The position numbers and the translations under genes were made by a program. Positions 8,787-20,300 of a stretch of 23,637 nucleotides of DNA are shown here, one piece after another. Where the stretch lies: NCBI GenBank assembly GCA_001598975.1, contig BBXU01001131.1, positions 1 through 23,637 of the forward strand, written 5' to 3'. Positions within the stretch are counted from its first letter, which is position 1. Every line of letters begins with the position of its first letter. Under the pieces are notes generated by a model. It had not been told where the DNA came from. It saw only the letters and a list, made by a program, of their open reading frames with translations, and searched no databases. The DNA comes from Parachlorella kessleri. Its lineage: Eukaryota > Chlorophyta > Trebouxiophyceae > Chlorellales > Chlorellaceae.

Positions 8787-11700
8787 CTAGGGGAGTGCAA
8801 GATGCAGAGGAGGGCGGTTTGGGGACAGCCTGCATCAGCGTAGGTAACAAGGGTTGGGGGGGGGGGGCGGTCCACATGTAGGGCACAGGAGCAAATATAT
8901 AAGTTGAATCTGGCCAAGATGGACCTTGACTTGGGCACTCGCCTGTTCCAGTTCTTCCCTCGGGGGTCCACCGTCCGCGGCGCCTGGATGACAACTGGAA
9001 TCGGGAGATACCTGCAAAGTACAGGTGGACATACAGGTGGTGGGGCTGGCCCGTCACATTAACCAGGCACCCACCGGTGCACAAGCTGGCCCAGCCAACC
9101 TTAGGCCTTCAGCTAGGTAGTCAGGCATTGAGCGCAGCCCGCCTTCACACAGCTGAAGGACCCTGCCCCGCCTCGCAACACCCCTGCAGTGCCACAATTG
9201 CCTGCTGGCATGTCCCTTCCAGAGTCTCGCGCCTCCTGCCTCGCTACCCATGGCCCCCTCAAAATACCTAGTGGCCCCCCAACATGTCACATGGTGCAAC
9301 AACGGCCACCCTTGCATGTGCCCACTCACACGTAGTGTGTGTTGACCAGGCCTACTGTCACGCCGGTGTAGCCTGCAAAGGCGCCATGAACCGCGTTGTG
9401 CGCCAGGATCTTGCAGTAGATGCGGTCGCCTGACGTTGTGGGAATGGACCTGCACACATATTCCTTGGCAAGGACACTCTCAAGGACTGTCAAAGAGGTT
9501 CAGGACCCCGCCCTGGCCAGGCAGATGCCAGCTACTGTTGGGTGGACATGAGGCAACGCGCATGCACATCACAGCCGGAGTGGCAGGTAGCAGCCGGGCC
9601 TGTGTGCCTCCCCAGGGGGTCAGCAGCTGGTCAGCCCATCCAGCTCCACACAGCCAGGCTGGGGAGGGACACATGACTCCGCTCCCAGGGGAGCGAAACA
9701 CCGCTGCGGGAAACCCGAAGACGAGACTCCAGCAATCCCAGGCAAGACACACGCGTACTGCCCGCTCATGCATGACGGCATAGGTGGTTCCCCTCCAGGT
9801 GCTCCATCAGCCCAGCTCCCACCTGATGAGGTAGCTGGGGTCGATGTACTTGACGTCTGCCTCTTTGAAGTGCGCCTTCATCTCCGACCTGAGCCACGGC
9901 CCCACGTCTTTGAGGATGGGGTTGCCGCTGGCGTCGGTGCGGTGCTCGCCTGTGCTGAGGATGTCCTGCGCAGCCAGCCAGCGAGACACGTGAGCGCAGC
10001 AGGGACACACTTTGCACCACATCATGTTTGCGATCCCTATTGGAGCGGCTGTTTTACTGAGTCGAGTGCCACAAGCCACGCTGCAAAAGGCACTCCGCAA
10101 CAGTCAGGCAGCCTTGCATTTCTCAGCTACACAAGTGCAGCAAAGGCACTACCCCATTGCAACCACACCAGAGCACCCTTGCAGGGTAACAAGAGCTGCA
10201 GGGCAAGGCCAAGCCGACCCTACCCTCCACGGGGCACCTGCTGCAGCCACGGGCTATCAGCACAATCCGCCAGGCCTCACCTGGCCTGCGCCTTCTGCCA
10301 CGCACACCACCGCATGACCCTTCTCTTGCAGCACCTTCTCTAAGAATGTGAACATGCCCCTCTCGCCAAAGAGCGTGAACGGCACCTCGGGGATCAGGCA
10401 CTGCGGCAGGGCATCCCAAGCTCAGGTTGGTAGTTGCATGGAGAGAGCGTGAGAGAACCACGAAAATGATGTGGGCCGCTTGTCAACGGGTCAAAAGGCC
10501 ACCCAGCCAGATATTTGTTTCCGCAGGCATGGCAGCCTCCCACTTTCCCTTCCTGACCCAGGCCTGTACCCCACCCCACTCACCACATCCACCACCCCCG
10601 ACGCCATGGACGCCTGCAGCGCGATGAACCCAGACTGGCGCCCCATGAGCTTGACCAGCCCGATGCCCCGCCGGGCGCTGGCCGCCTCCACCTTGGCCGC
10701 CAGCAGCGCCCGCTGTGCCTCCTCCACCGCCGTGTCAAACCCGAAGCACTTGTCGATCTGCAACACCTCACAACCTGGTCATATATGGCAAGTGTGGAAG
10801 GCAAGTCAGGGATGGGTGGGGCTTCCAGGGCGACTGTGTACTGGAGGACAGAGTGCGCCGTTGCAGGATTTGCTGTCCCGTCCTTTGCTGATCAGGCAAG
10901 GCACGCTCAATCGACTCAGGGCAGAAACTCACCAGCAGGATGTCGTTATCAATGGACTTTGGGACGCCGACCACAGTACAGACAATGTTGTTCTTTTCCA
11001 GCTCCGCCTGCACAAATCACCCACCAACTATGTTGCCTTAGACTGAGTGAGTCTGGCAATTGCGTGAGCTGGCTCCTGTGGGGGCTGGCTGTTAGCAAGG
11101 CATCCCCAGCGAGCCTACAGGCGTTCAGGTAAACATTAAAAAGGTCCTTGCCTGGATTGCTGCTGCGCCAGCATTGCCGCCGTTGCCCCCCACTACGAAG
11201 CACATGTCGATGCCCCACAGGTCGATCTGCTTCACAATCTGCCTGCACCATGTCCAGGAGCCAACCTGGCGTGGCCTGGAGTATTTGAAAGGACTGTAGA
11301 ACATCATACAATGTAGCTCCCCGCACGACAGTGACTCTTCATTGGGAGCACAGGGTACTGAAGGAGCCAGCAGAGAGGTCCTTGCAGCGTACTGCGGGTC
11401 GCCACAGCATGCAAGCCGAATCAGCCTGGCTGACAATGCCTCCAAGCTAACCGCCTGCAGAGCATAGGATAAGGCTGCCCAAGATGCAGGTGTGACATAT
11501 CATCAATGCACACCAGGGGCTACCGACAGGCAGCGGTACGCTTCTGGACCGGACAAGACTGCTCCAGTGGACGACTCACTTGATGTCGGCGCCCCCACGC
11601 GACGTGCCCAGCATGGTGCCACCCTCCAGGTGGATCCCTTCCACGCTCTTCTTAGTCAGCACCACGGGCTTGTACTCGCGGTCATAGAAGCCCTTGAAGC

Positions 11701-13970
11701 CGTATCTGCAGCAGGCCGAGGATGACATTTCATGTCCAGTCCACCCCTTGCATCAAGCCCCGCCAGTTTATGCTACATAGCTCACAGGGCCCCCCGCCAT
11801 GTAAAGCCATTGCGTTGCACCGTTTCGCACCTCTCAAGTGGGGCTCGGGTTGATGCCAACGCAGATATCTTCAGGACTAGGGTAAGGGCACTATAAGATT
11901 GATCTTGGCACACCGCAAGCTTGCAGGAAGAAACCCGCCCCGTCCACCTGCTTGTGGGGACCACAGTTGACCAACCAGTGCCCGCTGCTGCCTGCAAAGC
12001 GTGCCTCCCACAGTCAGGCATGGCAGCAGCACAAGGGCCCTCACCTGATACCCAGGATGTTGCCTTCAGGCACGCCGTAGTCAGTGCACTTGTTCACCAG
12101 CCCCTGGACCACATCGTTCAGCCCTGGGCAGAGCCCCCCACAGGTCACCACTGCAGAAGGGGAGAAAGAAGAGGTGGTGAGAAAAGAGCAAGATCACGCC
12201 CTCCAGCAGTCCCAAATGTATATCTACTGAAAGGATGCATCCTTCGGGAACCCGCTTGGGTGGCTTGCCAAGCCAGTCACTTCACAGACGCTCGCATACA
12301 AGCGGGCTTCGGCAGTCCCCGGCAGCAGCATGCAGTGGCAGCATGCGAAGCACACATGTCCAATACCCTCCCCTCACATGCATCCCTCCTCAATACCTGC
12401 TTGCATGAACCCACGGCACCCCGCCAGAGGCGTGACACATTGCGAAACTAACAACGAGTTCAGGTGTGATACAGTGGGTGAGGGTGGGCTGCGCTCACCC
12501 GCCACATGCACGTCCTTGGGGTTCCAGAAGATGGTTTCCCGCGCGCCAGCTCGCACCGCCCAGGGCGGCAGCGGCATGCAGACCTGCTCCATGGACGCCT
12601 CCAGCCAGGCGGGCTCGTCCGCGGTGGCGCCGTTGCCGGCAGTGCACGTGGCACCGGCCTGTTGCAGACAGCTGGGTGTCAGTGTTGATGGTTGGGAGTG
12701 CAGGCATGTGTGCCTCAAGGCGCACCTAATGGCTAGGAAATGGAGTGTAAGGGCTCCCCAAGCGTCTACAGCTGGCTGGAGGAGACCAAATAGTTGTTAC
12801 CCTTCCAGACTGTGAGGAGCACCGCAGCACTGAAGGTAGAGGGCAGATGCACTTGAAAGCGGTGCCAGGAGCCCACCATGGGGCACATGCGCAGGAGCCC
12901 TTGTGGGTGCATGCTGCAAAACAACGGCAGAACACAAGGGCAGGGCACTGGGATGGGGGCTGGGCTCACCGACTCTGGCGATGCAAACTTCAGACTATTC
13001 AGCGCCACACGATCGTCACTGTAAGAGAAGGACATGGAACATGCATTCGTCAGGAGGCAGCCTGTACTGAGCAGGGGCGTTACTGGCAAAAGGAAAAAGT
13101 CGTTTTTGGGCTCAGGTCTTAGTGAGATGGGGTGGAGGCATGTACCTTCACCAGCGAGGGGTTCAGCAGGCAGTGGAGTACGACGCTGCATGCTGGTGTC
13201 CTAAGAGGCAATTAAGCATGCATGCACAACAAACCCTAAGCCCAGCCTAGCTTGTCTATTCTAACCTTCCTGCCCAGAAACACACTGACGGCACTCACTT
13301 GGAAACAAAACCACCGCCCCAGTTGTTGTGCACCACAAATGGGGATGGCCTGCAGGGCAGCAAGCATGGCCAGCTTGCCAGCAACCACCAGCTCAGCCCA
13401 GCTATGTCAGCCCTCCAGTCTAGACAAGCCGCCCAAGCGACACCGCCTTTGCAACTTGCTGTGAGGATCGGAGCCTTCCGCACCACACCTGGGCTTGAGC
13501 TTGCTTCTTATGTTGGGGCAGTCCAGCACGTCATCGCTACGGTCTGGACTCTCCACCTGATACTTCATAGGAGTTACAGTGTCGACCCCATCAGCCCTGA
13601 CTGTGGCAGCCCTGCGGCCGGCTGGCTGGTAAGCCTGCAAAAAGAAGAAGCAGTATGATGCATCATGGGTGTGGCAGCAATCTACAAGCAAGACAGCCAT
13701 CGCGGCTAATTGGAGCCCAAGATGAAATGACGCCTTGAGCGCGCTAGAGCCGGCTAGGCGCAGAGCTACATATACCGACCGTACGGGGCAGCAGTAACTT
13801 GATAGCGGCAACCAAGAAGGATATCTGAAAGGCCACGAAGCTGCTGCCGGAGTTAGCCTCACCTTCCTAGCCTTCAAGGGCATGCGCAGGGAGCTGTGAT
13901 GCCACCTCCCTGCACGGTACAAGCTGCCAAGCCGCAATATGCGGCACTTGGCTGGTGCTGTGGCGTCCAT
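8787..13970 (-). CDS. PFK: Plant-type ATP-dependent 6-phosphofructokinase, plastid (PFK4/5-like)
   Basis: Phosphorylates fructose-6-phosphate with ATP; in green algae upper glycolysis runs largely in the chloroplast. Fifteen exons: 13863-13970, 13489-13634, 13299-13349, 12970-13018, 12499-12658, 12045-12150, 11580-11705, 11152-11242, 10933-11007, 10584-10757, 10281-10400, 9823-9965, 9330-9449, 8943-9011, 8787-8829; all phases match, giving 526 residues. The Arg-rich N-terminus could be a transit peptide. Signature motifs: [11 protein letters not shown] (174-184), [21 protein letters not shown] (267-275), catalytic PKSIDND (295-301), [61 protein letters not shown] and THYVYLPI. Asn replaces the bacterial Asp in GGDG; as I recall, this is usual in the plastid clade. 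Introns 8 and 14 are modelled with GC donors. The C-terminus after KNWN is uncertain: the last exon may be wrong, or exon 14 may read through to 8708. Confidence 0.95.
8856..8867. repeat. Poly-G tract (C12 on the coding strand) before the last PFK acceptor
   Basis: Twelve G on the plus strand, hence C12 on the PFK transcript, 26 nt upstream of the acceptor used for the last modelled exon (8829). It reads as an extreme polypyrimidine tract and supports a real intron here. Confidence 0.7.
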
Positions 13971-14332
13971 TAGGTGCGCTCAAGTGAAGAAGGGCACAAT
14001 TGCACAAGGGATCAAGGTATTCCAGTGCTGGCCAAAAGTGCCAGGGCTGGGCTTCCCCTAGATCAAGACAACAACAATGCTTATGAGCTCTGGAAACCGC
14101 ACCTGTTGCACGAATATTGTCAGCAGGCGCCACGCAACCATGGTGGCGCGAAAGACCTGGCCCAGCTCAACAAACCGGACATCAGGGAACCTTCAGCACT
14201 GCAGACCATTGCCACCTTGCCGTTCAGCCTCTGCTCGGGAACTGGGCTGTGCAAAGGCTGTGATCACACTCCTACCCCAGGGTGTCCTGAACAGGTCAAC
14301 GGGAGGGACTGCTGCTTTGGGTTTTGCCCTCC
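13971..14332. promoter_or_regulatory. Divergent promoter between PFK and starch phosphorylase
   Basis: 362 bp separate the two start codons of divergently transcribed plastid carbohydrate-breakdown genes. The interval must carry both core promoters and 5' UTRs unless non-coding first exons lie elsewhere. I see no clear TATA box or repeated operator-like motif. Confidence 0.6.
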
Positions 14333-17300
14333 ATGAACTGCTTGGCCAGCATCCAGGGCCTGGGCCGTGCAAGGCCCTCAGCCCCGCTGTGCCGCCCTAG
14401 ATCCAGCCGCAGGCCCATCCCAGTGCCACCTAGACGTCATGCCTTGCGGGTTGCGGCAGTGGCCGAAGCCGAGCGCACAGTGGACTCTACAGCAGCAGGT
14501 GGGCATGCTGTCCCTTGGCTCTCACTGAGAAGTCTTTGCGTGGGTGCTGTAGGCCTGTCCTGCAACCTTGATGCAGCAAGCGGTGAAATTGTAGCGGTAT
14601 TCTTCTACTGCAACGCTTTTATGTATTGAAAGTTTTCAATCCTTGCCAGTAGCCTTTAGTACCGGTGACATCTGCAGTCCTTAGCCGGTTTTATCACTGC
14701 CCCTGCCCTTCCTGCTTTCCCACTGCAGTCATAATTGACAATGGCAGCGAGGATGGCACGACACTTATCACCATTGACGGCAGCAATAAGCCAGGCATGC
14801 TGGGGATGCTGACCTCCACCTTTGCCGACCTCGGCCTGGATGTGGTCAAGGCCGAGATTGGCGGCACCGGCAAGTCCATCCACGACAGGTTCTGGGTGGT
14901 CGGCGCGGATGGCAAGAAGCTGGGTGATGGCGAGGTTGCAGCAGTGCAGCAGGCGCTTGAAGTCACGCTGGCCTCTTCCAAGCCAGGCTCCAGTCGTCCT
15001 AAGCTGTCGCCCGCTGGCCAGTCGTCGGAGCGGTCAGAGCTGCTGCACACGCTCATGGGTGAGTCATCGGCACAGGCCAGCAACAACAGGGGGGGTAGTG
15101 CAGTATACTGCTACTCCAGTGTGCTGAGCCAAGTGGCTTGGGGTGTCGCCTGAAGGTACTGCCTGCCTGCACATCAACGTTGTGCTGCATATTGCGTGGC
15201 TGCCCTTTTTTTTTTGGGGGGGGGGGGGGGGGCAAGCTTGAACGGCATGGTGGATGGCCTAAATCTTGCTGCTTGTCACTGCTCAAGGGTGGAGGCATCC
15301 GTGGCAACGGTTGGGACGTGCAGAGTGTTGGCGTACTGCTGATATGTATGGTGCAGCACTTGCTCACCTCGGAAGTTGCTTGATGCGAGGGTTTGTGTTG
15401 ACCTTGAGATAAACCCTTGTGCAGATACCTATGTGAAGAATGACGTACTGAACATCCAGCAGTCCATCGTGCGCCGTAAGTTGCCAGCATGCGCTTGAAC
15501 CTTAAACACCTCGCAGTTTCCCAGTACAGCTTTGGCGATCCCTGTTGTGCCTCGTCAGCTGGACTGTACCCCTGGGAGGCTGTGTGGCTTGGGGCCGGTG
15601 TGGAGTGCATGCTCGCCCCTCGCCAGCAGCTGCTTTGGACACGGTTAGCAAAGCTCCAAAACAAAGTGACGCTTGCTTGCATGCTGCCTTTCTGTCTGCG
15701 GCTATGGTGCACGGTGATATCCACAGGGCTGCCTTGTTTATTATCTGACTGCAGATGTGGAGTACACCCTAGCTCGCAGCCGCTTCAAGTTCGATGAGCA
15801 GGAGGCGTACATGGCCACAGCTTTCTCAGTCAGGGATCGCCTCATTGAGTCTTGGAACGACACCAACCAATACTTCAAGTGGGTGATGGGGGCGGCGAGA
15901 GATTTGAAGGGAGCCTGGGAAAGGCAGCAGCTGCTGGCAGAGCAGCCAGGCAGGCACTATGTGTTGGAGGCCTCGCAGGCTTGACTCTGAGTGCCTGGGC
16001 CGTGTCTCTTGTGGGGAGTCGCGGGATCGATTAAGCAAGTTGTTGTGGTATGTGGGTGGTCAGCCTGTGCGCTTCTCAGGTGACAGCATGCTTGCTTCGG
16101 GTCCCAATCACAACATACCCCATCCCATTCCCCTTCCTCCACGCACACCACTGTTCCCCTGGTGCTGCACTGCTTCTGACGGTGCCTCTAGTGCCTGTGC
16201 TGCCCCTCCTCTGACCGACCCTGCAGGGAGCAGGACCCCAAGCGCGTGTACTACATGTCCATGGAGTTCCTCATGGGCCGCTCCCTGCTGAACGCGCTGT
16301 ACAACCTCCAGATCCAGTCGCAATACAAGGAGGCCATCTCCGAGCTGGGGTACAAGCTGGAGGACCTGGTGAGGAGGCAGACAGTGTACCGCACAGTGTA
16401 CCGCCAGGGCGTACCGCAGGCGCAGCTGCTAGTTGCGTAGCTCTCAGCACGGCTGTCCTCTGTGGCAACCGTGTCTGTGGCCTGGCAGGGGCAACCGCTG
16501 GTGTGAGGACTGCACTGCCCTGAGAATCTGCACAGCTGACGGTTGCCAGGCGGCGCGCCAGGTGACCCAAAGACTCCCCACCACTTTTGGCCTTGGGATG
16601 CCGCACAGCCTGCTTGGTCCTGTCAGCCCCCTCGTGCGATGTGGCTGATGTTTCGACATCCGCAGGTGGACAAGGAGCGCGATGCGGCGCTGGGCAACGG
16701 CGGCCTGGGCCGGCTGGCCGCCTGCTTCCTAGATTCCATGGCCACCCTCAACCTGCCGGCCTGGGGTTACGGCATCCGCTATCAGTACGGCATGTTCCGC
16801 CAGGTGGGTTAGCTTTCCAAGCCATCAAGCAACAAATGCGCCAGAGAGGGATGAAGGCTACCGGTTCCGCTCCCTCCCTTGCGGCTTGGTGTGTGGGCAG
16901 GCAAGCAGGGTTGTGTCAGGCGGCTCTACATGGTTGCAAAGCTGGGCTGCGGGCCACCGCTGGCCCCTCAGGCGAGCTCTAATACCACACTCACTCGCTT
17001 AGCCTCTTCTCCAGCCTGGCGATCTTCCCGCCGTCACGCCTTCCCTGCTGCAGATCCTGGTGGACGGCTTCCAGCATGAGCAGCCCGACTACTGGCTCAA
17101 CTTTGGGAATCCCTGGGAGCTGGAGCGCCTGAATGTGGCTTACCCAATCTCCTACTACGGCCACGTGTCGGTGCATGAGGAGAACGGGCGCCAGATCTTC
17201 AAGTGGAACCCTGGCGAGACGGTAAGGACACCGGCCATTGATCCGTAGCCGTGATGGTGTGCTGCTGCGCTCTTTCTTCGCAGCAGTGCATGGACAGGGG

Positions 17301-20300
17301 GTGCGGCGGAGCCGGGGACAGGCTGGCAGTGGGCGCTGGGACCTGGACTAAGTAGTAACGGGAGGGAGAGAGGGGTACGGTAGGGGTGTTGGTCGGCTCC
17401 CAGTCATTTGTGCCAATGCTGTGCCCATTCCACACTGTCCAGCGCCTCCCCCTGTTGTGTCCGGGTGGCGCCCCTTCAGCAAGCTTGTCCACCGCCGTTG
17501 TGACGCTCCCTTTGGCGCAGGTGACAGCTGTGGCCTACGACAATCCCATCCCCGGCTTCCAGACCAACAACACCATCAACCTGCGGCTGTGGGCCGCCAA
17601 ACCTGACCGCGAGTTTGACCTGCAGGCATTCAACACCGGCGACTACGTGCAGGTGGGATGCGGCCGCGCAGTGCGCGGTATTTGGCTGTACTGTTCTGTA
17701 CTGCCCTGAGACTCCAGTCCTGTACCTGCATGGATACTCGTGGAGCAGCCACTAGTTTCTGGGCAGTACAGCTGCGGCATGTCAGTGGGGCGATGGCAGT
17801 GGATAGGCACGGTTCACCAGACTGAGTGGGGGTTTCAGGTGCACTCCATCCAGGGCAGCTACCGCAGCCTGTTGGATGGCTCGGTTTTATTATGGCTGCT
17901 CTAGGAACCCATTTTGCACAGACAGCAATTTCGTACAACGCGTACTCCCACCGCACTGCACCTACAGGCTATTCTGTCCAAGCAGCGCGCGGAGACGCTG
18001 TCCAGCGTGCTGTACCCTGACGACCGCACGTACGAGGGCAAGGAGCTGCGCCTCAAGCAGCAGCACTTCTTCGTCTCGGCCACCGTGCAGGTGCGGCCAG
18101 CCAGGCTGGGGTGGGTGGGTAGGTTGCAGGCTTGGCTGTGGGATGGTGACAGGCAGCGCAAACGGAGGAGATGTGCGGGTGAACCGGGCTGACTGGCGGG
18201 GGGTGCGAGGGAGGCAGGTTAGGGCGGCTGATGCTTCCATGGCATGATGTTGGTCGTGTTTGAGGGAGGGTAGGCTTCTGTGTTTCGTAAGACCAGGCTT
18301 GGCCAGTCTCCGTACATTGCAAGTGTGGGACCTGGATGAAAGCCTTGCAGCATGCACCTGAGCAGTGGCCTTAACTACCTTCCGGGGCAGTAATGCTTGT
18401 AGCGCTGGGCAGGGGGGGCGGCGCTGAGCAGTCGTGCATGCTGTGTGCAGGATGTGGTGCGCCGCTACAAGGACGTGCACAGCAGCTGGGACGAGTTTGC
18501 CAACAAAGTCAGCTTCCAGATGAACGATACCCACCCCACAATGCTGGGTGAGCAGGAACAAGCAGTAGTACTGCCATTGGGGGCGGAGGCAGGACCTGAT
18601 TCCCCGCTGGCTCACACGCTGTGTATCTGGTGCCTGAGGCCTGTCTGGTGCATCCTTATATGCAGGGTGGGATTTGTGGGGGATACTCTGGATTCCCAGG
18701 GCATCTCTGTGTCTTCTTGTAGCTCCTGGGCCGCCTGTCCTGTCAGTCCCCCGTGCGTGCAGCTGGGAGGAAGCTTAGTGGGTCTGTGTGCTCCATGTTT
18801 GATAGCGGGGCAAGCGATGCAGCGCCTGTGGTTGGTGCAGTGGCTGAGCTGATGCGCGTGCTGATGGACCATGAGAAGCTAGGGTGGACCAAGGCATGGG
18901 ATCTCACCACACAGGTGAAGAAAGGGAGTGTGTGCTGGTTGGGGTGTGTTGGGTGGGTGTGATTTACCTTTGGGTGGGTGTGGGTTTGGGTGTGTGTCTT
19001 CAAGAAGGGGGGGGGGGGGTGCGCGCGCTCAGGGCTGTGTGTCAAGGCAGCCGTTATAGACGCACAGCTGGCTCTTTCCACGTGACAGCGGCATGCAGGT
19101 TGCGGGCGGGTGCTGGCGGGGGGCCACTGCTTGTCCCCATGCCCGGCCGGCACGTATGAGATCGCCTTAATGAGGCTAATTCCTGCTGCTGCGGGACAGG
19201 GGGCCAGTCAGGATATCTAGCGCCCAGGCTTTGCGCCCTGGACCGTGGTGGCAAGTGCAGGCCCTAGATTTGTCACGCGCAGGATTGCGTAGACCCCCCG
19301 CAATGAGGCTGATACCACTGGTTGATTGGTTGGGTTGTAAGCTGGCGCTGGAAGTGCCCTCAACCTGTGTGCTGCTGCTGCAGGTGTGCAACTTCACCAA
19401 CCACACCGTGCTGCCGGAGGCGCTGGAGAAGTGGCCGGTGGCCATGATGGAGAAGCTGCTGCCGCGGCACATGCAGATCGTGTACGGTGAGTGGGGTGGG
19501 CTTGGCGGCTGCGAGGCTGGGTGGGAAATTAGGTTATAAGGGGTTTAGCATGTGCAGACTGCGTGCGTGCGGTGAGCGCATCAGCTTTTTTCGGTGCTGA
19601 ACAGATGGGTGGGGTGTAGCTTTGTTGGGAAGCGGCATGCAGGGTTAGTCTAGTGTGATGAAAATTTGCTTGAAGTTGAGCGACTGCCGCTATGGCCTGT
19701 CCCAGGAGACGAGCCGTGAGCACCTTGCCCCCTCCCATACCTGCTCTTTGCTCGGATCCTATTCTGGGGTGCCCTGCTGAAGGTCTGCTTGGCGCCCCCC
19801 TTGAAACCCCGGCTTGTTCCCCTAGAAATGCGCTCACTCACACATCCAACCTGCCGCCCGCCCCCACCCCGCCACCCCGCCGCCGCAGACATCAACTGGC
19901 GGTTCCTGCAGCAGATGCGCACGCGCTTTGGCGACGACTGGCAGCGCATCACGCAGCTGTCCATCATCGAGGAGGGGCCCACGGGGGAGAAGTTTGTGCG
20001 CATGGCCGTGCTCGCGGTCATCGCCTCCAAGAACGTGAATGGCGTGGCGGCTATCCACACAGGTGGGTGGGTGAGCTGGCGGCGCCTGGGTGGGCGGATG
20101 GCCTGCTTGGCGTGTTATTCTAGCCGAGGTTGGGTGGTCTCGATTGCCTCGCGAGCTTGGCATCTAGTTGTAGGTCCCGCATGTTGGTGGTCTGTGGTTG
20201 CCACGCTCTGTTGGATCTGGTGAGAGGACCAGGCGTGGCATACATATCTGTGTGCCGCTTGACGTGGTGGAGCCTGTATGCTGTTACCACTGCACACCAC

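Noticed and set aside
17826..17905. Possible extra phosphorylase exon after TTTCAG at 17838
   Set aside because: Its translation soon meets a stop and does not match GT35, while exons 8 and 9 join directly at the conserved [13 protein letters not shown] junction.
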